Positions 6,830 to 11,183 of a stretch of 11,183 bases of DNA are shown here, piece by piece. The notes under the pieces are model-generated. The model ran no database searches and was not told the origin of the DNA. It saw only the letters and a list, made by a program, of their open reading frames with translations. Made by a program: the position numbers and the translations under genes. Each line of letters starts with the position of its first letter. Within the stretch, counting starts at the first letter, position 1. The DNA comes from Verrucomicrobia bacterium UBA740 (GTDB lineage: Bacteria > Verrucomicrobiota > Kiritimatiellia > RFP12 > UBA1067): positions 1 through 11,183 of the forward strand of contig DBKW01000075.1 in assembly GCA_002298665.1 (NCBI GenBank). Direction: 5' to 3'.

Positions 6830-8248
6830 TTATTTGTTGGCCAGATAGGCGTTGATGCCGGCCGCCGCGCGGCGTCCCTCGCCCATGGCCAGAATGACGG
6901 TCGCGGCACCCAGCACGATATCGCCGCCGGCGAAGACGCCCGGGATGGACGTTTCGTTCGTCTCGGGATTCACGACGATATTGCCGCGCTTGTTGACTTC
7001 AAGTCCCTGTGTCGTGGCCGGGATGAGCGGATTCGAGGCATTGCCGACGGCGACGACCACGGTATCGACGTCGAGCACGAATTCGCTGCCGGGAATCGCA
7101 ATGGGGCTGCGGCGACCCGAGGCATCGGGCGCGCCCAGTTCGTATTTCAGGCACTCGAGCCCCTTGACGCGTCCCTTTTCGTCCCCCAGGACGCGCTTGG
7201 CATTCTGAAGCGTACGGAACTCCACGCCTTCGTCCTTGGCGTGATGGACTTCTTCCGCGCGCGCGGGCATTTCGGCCTCGCTGCGGCGATAGACGAGGTA
7301 GACCTTCTCGGCCCCGAGGCGAAGCGCCATGCGGCTGGCGTCCATGGCGACGTTGCCGCCGCCGAGAACCGCCACGCGTTTGCCGTGCCAATACGGGGTG
7401 TCGTTGTGTTCTTCGTCGTAGGCCTTCATGAGGTTGGCGCGCGTCAGATATTCATTCGCGCTGAAGACGCCCATGAGGTTCTCGCCTTCGATGTTCATGA
7501 ACTTGGGAAGTCCGGCGCCCGTCCCGACAAAAACCGCGTCAAAGCCATCCTTGTCCATCAAATCCTTGAGGTGGCGCGTGCGGCCCACGACGAAGTTCGT
7601 CTCGACTTTGACGCCAAGCTTCTTGAGTCCGTCGATTTCGTTCTGCACGATCGTTTTGGGCAGACGGAATTCGGGGATGCCGTAGACGAGCACGCCGCCC
7701 GGCTTGTGGAAGGCCTCGAACATCGTCACGGCGTGGCCGGCGCGTGCACAGTCCGCCGCGACGGTGATGGACGCGGGGCCCGAGCCGACGACGGCGACCT
7801 TCTTGCCCGTCGCGGGAGCCACCGTATCCGGCTCGGTCAGACCGGCCTCGCGGACATAGTCCGCGCAAAAGCGCTCGACGCGTCCGATGGCGACGGACTT
7901 CTCGACGTCCTTCAGGAGCTTGCCCATCGTGCAGAACTTCTGGCACTGTTTTTCCTGCGGGCAGACGCGTCCGCAAACGGCGGGGAGCAAGGAGGTTTCG
8001 CGGATGATTGCGAGCGCACCCTTGAAGTCGCCTTCCGCCGCCTTCGCGAGGAAGCCGGGGATGTTGATGGCGACGGGGCAACCCTTCATGCAGGGCTTCG
8101 CCGGACACTGCAAGCAGCGCGAGGCCTCTGTTTGGGCCATTTGCGCCGTATAGCCGCACGCCACTTCCTTCATGTTGCGGGCGCGTATCTGCGGTTCCTG
8201 TTCGGGCATGGCCTGCGGAGGGATGGCCATTTTTTCTTTCGGTGTCAT
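6830..8248 (-). CDS. nfnB: NfnB, large subunit of electron-bifurcating NADH-dependent ferredoxin:NADP+ oxidoreductase
   Basis: NfnAB is a soluble complex that couples reduction of NADP+ by ferredoxin to its reduction by NADH, or runs in reverse. NfnB carries the bifurcating FAD, two [4Fe-4S] clusters and the NADPH site. The 472 residues show an N-terminal cysteine pattern CLQCPAKPCMKGCP (Cys45, 48, 53, 57) and a second group Cys92, 96, 102, 106 containing PQE. Glu99 in that PQE matches the glutamate known as a cluster ligand in the Thermotoga protein. Then come the FAD motif VVGSGPAS (153-160), the pyridine nucleotide motif LGGGNVAMDA (295-304) and a C-terminal FAD motif GVFAGGDI (437-444). 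Glutamate synthase small subunit (GltD) is the close relative. The adjacent nfnA, and the absence of a GltB large subunit, favour NfnB. The start is preceded by AAGGA at good spacing. Confidence 0.92.
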   Translation of the reverse strand: MTPKEKMAIPPQAMPEQEPQIRARNMKEVACGYTAQMAQTEASRCLQCPAKPCMKGCPVAINIPGFLAKAAEGDFKGALAIIRETSLLPAVCGRVCPQEKQCQKFCTMGKLLKDVEKSVAIGRVERFCADYVREAGLTEPDTVAPATGKKVAVVGSGPASITVAADCARAGHAVTMFEAFHKPGGVLVYGIPEFRLPKTIVQNEIDGLKKLGVKVETNFVVGRTRHLKDLMDKDGFDAVFVGTGAGLPKFMNIEGENLMGVFSANEYLTRANLMKAYDEEHNDTPYWHGKRVAVLGGGNVAMDASRMALRLGAEKVYLVYRRSEAEMPARAEEVHHAKDEGVEFRTLQNAKRVLGDEKGRVKGLECLKYELGAPDASGRRSPIAIPGSEFVLDVDTVVVAVGNASNPLIPATTQGLEVNKRGNIVVNPETNETSIPGVFAGGDIVLGAATVILAMGEGRRAAAGINAYLANK

Positions 8249-8258
8249 AATTCTAAAA

Positions 8259-8271
8259 TCCTTAAATCCTT
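8259..8271 (-). promoter_or_regulatory. Duplicated Shine-Dalgarno before nfnB
   Basis: Read on the - strand, the 33-base nfnA-nfnB spacer contains AAGGATTT twice in tandem. The AAGGA cores are at 8267-8271 and 8259-8263, and the second lies 10 bases before the nfnB ATG. The nearer copy is the likely ribosome-binding site. The farther one may be a standby site or a chance duplication. Confidence 0.6.
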
Positions 8272-8281
8272 GAACTCGTGG

Positions 8282-9148
8282 TTATTTTGCGGAAGACGAG
8301 AAGATGCCGGCCTTGCACAGGTGCTCCTTCGCCTTTTGCTCTTCGGCCTTGAAGGAACCCATGCGCTCGAGCATCAGTTCCCAGTCGACCTGGTGGGCGT
8401 CGAATTCGGGGCCGTCGACGCAGACGAACTTCGTCTCGCCGCCCACGGTGATGCGGCAGCCGCCGCACATGCCGGTGCCGTCGATCATGATGGTGTTGAG
8501 CGAGGCGACGGTCTTCACGCCGAAGGGCTTCGTCGTCAACGCGCAGAACTTCATCATGATGGGCGGACCGATCGCGATGACTTCGTCGACCGCGCCTTTC
8601 TCGCACAGTTCCTTCAGCGGTTCCGTGACGAGTCCCTTGCGGCCCGAAGAGCCGTCGTCCGTCATGAGGATGAGCTTGTCGCCCGCGATCGCGCGCATCT
8701 CGTCCTCCATGACGAAGAGGGATTTGTTGCGGGCACCCATGATGATCGTCACGTCGTTGCCGGCGGCCTTGAGCGCCTGGGCGATCGGGTGCATCGGGGC
8801 GACGCCGATGCCGCCGCCTACGCACACGACGCGTCCGACCGGTTCGCCGTTCTGGCCGCGGATGGAGGTCGGGCGCCCGAGGGGGCCCACAAGCGCCCCG
8901 AGCGCGTCGCCCACGCCCAACCGCGCGAGTTTCATCGTCGTCGCGCCCACGGTCTGATAGATCAGCGTGATCGTGCCGCGCACGGGGTCCGCGTCCGCAA
9001 TCGTCAACGGGATGCGCTCGCCATGTTCCGCATCGACCATCAGGATGATGAACTGCCCCGCCTTGCGCTCCTGGGCGATAAGAGGGGCTTCCACGACAAT
9101 CTGGTAGACATTGTCGGACAATTGTTTCTTTTCGAGGATTTTATTCAT
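8282..9148 (-). CDS. nfnA: NfnA, small subunit (ferredoxin-NADP+ reductase alpha subunit) of the NfnAB complex
   Basis: NfnA is the NADH-binding partner of NfnB and carries an FAD and a [2Fe-2S] cluster. The 288-residue protein has a ferredoxin-reductase barrel with RIPLTIAD (45-52, the FAD-binding R-x-P-[LF]-[ST] pattern), a nucleotide-binding half beginning VCVGGGIGVAP (108-118), and GPPIMMKF (194-201). The C-terminal cluster-binding segment DGTGMCGGCR has ligands Asp223, Cys228, Cys231 and Cys243. Their spacing (5, 3, 12) is the Asp-plus-three-Cys arrangement described for Thermotoga maritima NfnA. The ATG at 9148 is chosen because the protein then begins exactly as the family does and an extended -10 promoter lies just upstream; a longer upstream reading frame has no family resemblance. 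It is co-transcribed with nfnB 33 bases downstream. Homologues are also named sulfide dehydrogenase SudB, but the bifurcating role is the best fit. Confidence 0.93.
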   Translation of the reverse strand: MNKILEKKQLSDNVYQIVVEAPLIAQERKAGQFIILMVDAEHGERIPLTIADADPVRGTITLIYQTVGATTMKLARLGVGDALGALVGPLGRPTSIRGQNGEPVGRVVCVGGGIGVAPMHPIAQALKAAGNDVTIIMGARNKSLFVMEDEMRAIAGDKLILMTDDGSSGRKGLVTEPLKELCEKGAVDEVIAIGPPIMMKFCALTTKPFGVKTVASLNTIMIDGTGMCGGCRITVGGETKFVCVDGPEFDAHQVDWELMLERMGSFKAEEQKAKEHLCKAGIFSSSAK

Positions 9149-9158
9149 ACTGTCCACT

Positions 9159-9167
9159 ATTGTAGCA
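9159..9167 (-). promoter_or_regulatory. Extended -10 promoter for nfnAB
   Basis: On the - strand the sequence reads TGCTACAAT, an extended -10 (TGn plus TACAAT at 9164-9159), in an AT-rich patch 10 bases before the nfnA ATG. No convincing -35 is seen. The expected transcription start, about 7 bases on, leaves only 3-4 bases of leader, so the transcript may be leaderless or nearly so. A weak GTGGA at 9152-9156 is the only ribosome-binding-site candidate. Confidence 0.6.
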
Positions 9168-9196
9168 TATTTTGCGGGAAAAGGGAAGGGTAAAGA

Positions 9197-9230
9197 AAAA
9201 GACGCGGTGGAAATCCCGTCCGCGTCTTTT
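9197..9230 (-). terminator. Intrinsic terminator after gdhA
   Basis: An 11-bp perfect stem, AAAAGACGCGG (9197-9207) with CCGCGTCTTTT (9220-9230), has a 12-base loop and, read on the - strand, a run of T's after the stem. It begins 19 bases beyond the gdhA stop and lies upstream of the nfnA promoter. gdhA and nfnAB are therefore probably separate transcription units, with some read-through possible. Confidence 0.85.
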
Positions 9231-9249
9231 CCCTTGAAGACCGTCCGCC

Positions 9250-10623
9250 TCAGCAAACGCCCTGCGCCACCATGGCGTCCGCCACCTTGACGAAGCCGGC
9301 GATGTTCGCGCCCATGACGTAGTTGCCCTTGTGGCCGTATTTCGCCGCGGCCTCGTAGGCGTTGTCGTGGATGGACTTCATGATGCCCTTGAGCTTGTTG
9401 TCCACTTCCTCGGCCGACCAGGAGAGGCGCTCGGAGTTCTGGCTCATTTCGAGGCCGGACGTCGCCACGCCGCCCGCATTGGACGCCTTGCCCGGGCTGA
9501 ACATGATCTTCGCGTGGAGGAACTTCTCGATGGCTTCCGGCGTGGACGGCATGTTCGCGCCCTCGCCCACGAGCTTGCACCCATGCTTGAGCAGGTAGTC
9601 CGCATCTTCGCCATTGAGTTCGTTCTGGCGTGCGCAGGGGAACGCCGCGTCGATCTTGTCGGCGATCTGCCAGCTGTTCGCGCCGGCGTAGAACTTCACG
9701 CCCTTCGCTTCCTTGGCGAAATCGGCCAGTTCGCCGCGCGTCACGTTCTTGAGGACCATGATGTCCTTGAGCATCTGCTCCGTCAGGCCGTCCTCGACGT
9801 AGATCGCGCCCGAGCGGTCGGAGAGCGTCAGAACCTTCGCCCCGAGCTGCATCAGCTTTTCGGCCGCGAAGGACGCCACGTTGCCCGAACCGGAAATGAC
9901 GCACTTCTTGCCCTCGAACGTCTCGCCATTGACCGCGAGCATGTTCTGTGCGAAGTAGATGTCGCCGTAGCCCGTCGCTTCCGGACGGATCAGCGAGCCG
10001 CCGAAGCTCAGGCCCTTGCCCGTGAGCACGCCCGTCCACTCGTTCGCCAGCCGCTTGTACTGCCCGAACATGTAGCCGATTTCGCGTCCGCCCACGTTCA
10101 TGTCGCCCGCCGGAACGTCCGTATCCGGACCGATGTGGCGGAAGAGTTCCGTCATGAAGCTCTGGCAGAAGCGCATGACTTCCGCGTCGCTGCAGCGCTT
10201 GCCGGGGGTGTGGGGGCTCTGCTTGGGGTCGAAGTCGCTGCCGCCCTTGCCGCCGCCCATGGGGAGGGTCGTGAGGGAGTTCTTGAAGACCTGCTCGAAG
10301 GCGAGGAACTTCAAAACGCTCAGGTTGACGGTCGGATCGAAGCGCAAGCCGCCTTTGTACGGCCCGATGGCGCTGTTCATCTGCACGCGGTAGCCGCGGT
10401 TGACGCGGATGATTCCCTTGTCGTCCACCCACGGGACGCGGAACATGATCACGCGCTCGGGCTCGACCATGCGCTCGAGAATGGCGTTCTCCTCATACTG
10501 CTTGTTGGCCTTCAACACCGGGTCGAGGGTCATCAGAACCTCGTCCACCGCCTGAATGAATTCCGGTTCGTTCGCGTTCTTCGCCTTCACAGAGGCGAGC
10601 ACCGAGTCAACGTACTTGCTCAT
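9250..10623 (-). CDS. gdhA: Glutamate dehydrogenase, hexameric, probably NADP-dependent
   Basis: The enzyme interconverts 2-oxoglutarate plus ammonia and glutamate; bacterial enzymes of this roughly 450-residue class usually use NADPH to assimilate ammonia. The 457 residues contain substrate lysines Lys90 (GPYKGG) and Lys114 (VFKNSL), catalytic Lys126 (PMGGGKGGSDFDPK), catalytic-loop Asp174 (VPAGD), the Rossmann motif GSGNVA (245-250) and a SDRSG stretch (268-272) after the second strand. The oddity is after FDPK: the usual FDPKGKSD.EVMRF becomes FDPK, then QSPHTPGKRC (135-144), then SDAEVMRF, an insertion of 8 residues that is in frame and not a repeat of neighbouring sequence. AAGGA five bases before the ATG fixes the start. 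Cofactor preference is inferred from family type, not proven by the sequence. It is followed by its own terminator and the NADPH-producing nfnAB genes. Confidence 0.95.
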   Translation of the reverse strand: MSKYVDSVLASVKAKNANEPEFIQAVDEVLMTLDPVLKANKQYEENAILERMVEPERVIMFRVPWVDDKGIIRVNRGYRVQMNSAIGPYKGGLRFDPTVNLSVLKFLAFEQVFKNSLTTLPMGGGKGGSDFDPKQSPHTPGKRCSDAEVMRFCQSFMTELFRHIGPDTDVPAGDMNVGGREIGYMFGQYKRLANEWTGVLTGKGLSFGGSLIRPEATGYGDIYFAQNMLAVNGETFEGKKCVISGSGNVASFAAEKLMQLGAKVLTLSDRSGAIYVEDGLTEQMLKDIMVLKNVTRGELADFAKEAKGVKFYAGANSWQIADKIDAAFPCARQNELNGEDADYLLKHGCKLVGEGANMPSTPEAIEKFLHAKIMFSPGKASNAGGVATSGLEMSQNSERLSWSAEEVDNKLKGIMKSIHDNAYEAAAKYGHKGNYVMGANIAGFVKVADAMVAQGVC

Positions 10624-10628
10624 TTCTA

Positions 10629-10662
10629 TCCTTGTATAGATATAGTTTTCAATTTATGTAAA
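10629..10662 (-). promoter_or_regulatory. gdhA ribosome-binding site and possible promoter
   Basis: On the - strand AAGGA (10633-10629) stands 5 bases before the gdhA ATG and is a good ribosome-binding site. Just upstream, TTTACA (10662-10657), an 18-base spacer and TATACA (10638-10633) resemble a sigma-70 promoter. That promoter would start transcription within a few bases of the ATG and exclude the ribosome-binding site, so the true -10 may lie further upstream in this AT-rich stretch. The ribosome-binding site is well supported; the promoter hexamers are tentative. Confidence 0.45.
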
Positions 10663-10680
10663 CTTGCGTCTTTTTTATGA

Positions 10681-10693
10681 GCACAAAATGTGC
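10681..10693. repeat. Short palindrome upstream of gdhA, possible operator
   Basis: GCACA-AAA-TGTGC is a perfect inverted repeat with a 3-base centre, 58 bases before the gdhA start codon and next to the tentative promoter. Size and place fit a repressor or activator half-site pair, but 5-base arms can arise by chance. Confidence 0.35.
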
Positions 10694-10729
10694 CAAAGCC
10701 GGTCGGACGCGGCTGTTTTCCGCTAAACA

Positions 10730-10766
10730 TTACATGGGATGTAAAGCCTCCCGGACGGCTTTTACA
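10730..10766. repeat. Nested inverted repeats built on TTACAT/TGTAAA upstream of gdhA
   Basis: TTACAT-GGG-ATGTAA (10730-10744) is a perfect palindrome. Its right arm also starts a second hairpin, TGTAAAGCC (10740-10748) pairing with GGCTTTTACA (10757-10766) apart from one bulged base, around an 8-base loop. The two structures are mutually exclusive. The same ATGTAAA word occurs again at 10656-10662, near the gdhA start. No clear T-run follows on either strand, so a terminator is less likely than a regulatory site. Confidence 0.4.
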
Positions 10767-10809
10767 CTTTCTTTCATCGCATGCGCCGCGCCGGCTGTCT
10801 ATCGGGGTT

Positions 10810-10842
10810 CCCGTAAGAGACACTACGGGGCGGTTTTAACCG
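10810..10842. repeat. Two adjacent small hairpins
   Basis: CCCGTA (10810-10815) pairs with TACGGG (10824-10829) around 8 bases. One base later CGGTT pairs with AACCG (10831-10842) around TT. A third hairpin, CCCGG-ATGTA-CCGGG, lies at 10880-10894. Three stems within 85 bases of non-coding DNA suggest a structured transcript, but no known RNA family is recognised. Confidence 0.35.
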
Positions 10843-10950
10843 TGTAGGGGAAGTAGAAAATGTAGAGAGCAGGGGCTGTCCCGGATGTACCGGGTGTTTC
10901 GGCTATCCGCGCGTCCTCCCTTCCCCCGCTGTTCGGTCCGCTTTCACCCA

Positions 10951-10976
10951 GGGCAGGGGGCGGGGCGGGGTCGGGG
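10951..10976 (+). other. Possible G-quadruplex block
   Basis: Five G-runs of 3 to 5 bases are separated by loops of only 1 or 2 bases (GGG at 10951, then runs at 10956, 10962, 10967 and 10973). This fits the usual G-quadruplex pattern. C-runs follow at once, so ordinary hairpins could compete. Confidence 0.4.
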
Positions 10977-11031
10977 TCCTATTTTCCCCCGCGGAACCCC
11001 CTGTCCATACCCCCCGCATGTGACGGTATCT

Positions 11032-11045
11032 AACATGCGCATGTT
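11032..11045. repeat. Perfect 14-base palindrome
   Basis: AACATGCGCATGTT is fully self-complementary and sits in non-coding DNA, which fits a dimeric DNA-binding protein site. No promoter elements are clearly associated with it within the window. Confidence 0.4.
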
Positions 11046-11051
11046 TTTGGA

Positions 11052-11180
11052 CCTCATGCGGAGACCCTTTTTCGGCGTGAGGCGTTTTTGGGGCGATAAC
11101 TTGCAGTTTTAACGCGTTTGGACGCCAGAACGGCCACTTAACGCGAATGTTAGCCGCGGCGAATTCTCAGCCGCATGAGG
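11052..11180. repeat. Spaced 10-base inverted repeat pair
   Basis: CCTCATGCGG at 11052-11061 and its exact reverse complement CCGCATGAGG at 11171-11180 flank about 110 bases of non-coding sequence, which also contains TTAACGCG twice (near 11110 and 11138). It may be coincidence, or the arms of a larger structure or of a site continuing past the window end. Confidence 0.3.
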
Positions 11181-11183
11181 GGG

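Larger units (their letters stand above)
10767..11183. other. Non-coding right end, no credible gene seen
   Basis: This stretch of more than 400 bases has no open frame with a recognisable product, a ribosome-binding site or GC-coding periodicity that I can defend. It holds several hairpins (10810-10842, 10880-10894), a G-run-rich block followed by C-runs (10951-11018), a 14-base palindrome (11032-11045) and a pair of 10-base inverted repeats (11052 and 11171). It could be a regulatory region, a structured RNA or plain intergenic DNA before a gene that begins outside the window. Confidence 0.5.

Noticed and set aside
6830..8248. Reading this gene as glutamate synthase small subunit (gltD), since it lies beside gdhA
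   Set aside because: No GltB large subunit is present, whereas an nfnA partner with the diagnostic Asp plus three Cys cluster pattern is immediately upstream.
6809..9193. A 794-codon open frame on the + strand opposite nfnA and nfnB
   Set aside because: It is antisense to two well-recognised genes, has a low-complexity Ala/Arg/His/Asp-rich composition with no domain, and arises from the high GC third-position bias of the - strand genes.
8282..10432. A longer nfnA frame running back through gdhA, as if a fusion
   Set aside because: The upstream part is an out-of-frame shadow of gdhA; family resemblance begins exactly at the ATG at 9148, and a terminator and promoter lie between.
10626..10823. 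A 65-codon open frame on the - strand just upstream of gdhA
   Set aside because: It covers the gdhA promoter and operator-like palindromes, has no ribosome-binding site or family resemblance, and ends 2 bases before the gdhA ATG only by chance of frame.
10885..11112. A 75-codon open frame on the + strand in the right-end non-coding DNA
   Set aside because: It has no ribosome-binding site, is rich in Pro/Arg/Gly from G- and C-runs, and begins inside a hairpin; no recognisable domain.

Overview
The window is GC-rich DNA (roughly two-thirds G+C by eye) from a bacterium with short, overlapping operons. A complete NfnAB electron-bifurcating transhydrogenase points to an anaerobic or fermentative organism that manages ferredoxin, NADH and NADPH. 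The divergent versions of conserved enzymes and a secreted coiled-coil protein would suit a Verrucomicrobiota/Kiritimatiellota/Lentisphaerota-type bacterium. That placement is inference: the window has no rRNA or other phylogenetic marker.

Left half, + strand: after about 170 bases with no gene, five genes run head to tail with stop/start overlaps or a 1-base gap (185-5534). They are nnrD (NAD(P)H-hydrate repair), a NamZ/DUF1343-family protein (muramyl sugar hydrolase family), a secreted protein with a charged C-terminal coiled coil, a PlsC-type acyltransferase with altered catalytic motifs, and recN (double-strand-break repair). A strong extended -10 element lies 6 bases before the first ATG, so the operon mRNA may be leaderless. 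A second promoter, inside the end of recN, precedes a gene of the 3-dehydroquinate-synthase fold (5590-6750) that has lost most of the residues needed for dehydroquinate synthesis.

Middle: a perfect 15-bp hairpin with a poly-A/poly-T flank (6769-6808) separates the + strand genes from the convergent - strand genes and probably terminates both.

Right half, - strand: gdhA (hexameric glutamate dehydrogenase) ends at its own terminator. It is followed by nfnA and nfnB, which start from a separate extended -10 promoter. NfnAB couples NADH and reduced ferredoxin to NADPH formation, and GdhA is the kind of enzyme that uses NADPH for ammonia assimilation, so the neighbours make metabolic sense together.

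Right end (10624-11183): about 560 bases with no credible gene. The part next to gdhA is AT-richer and holds several short inverted repeats that look like operators or RNA hairpins. The distal part is G- and C-run-rich, with further palindromes and a possible G-quadruplex.

I found no mobile element, CRISPR array, tRNA or rRNA. The most interesting items are the catalytically altered cyclase-fold protein, the shared extended -10/leaderless promoter pattern, the 8-residue insertion in the GdhA active-site segment, and the unidentified secreted coiled-coil protein.
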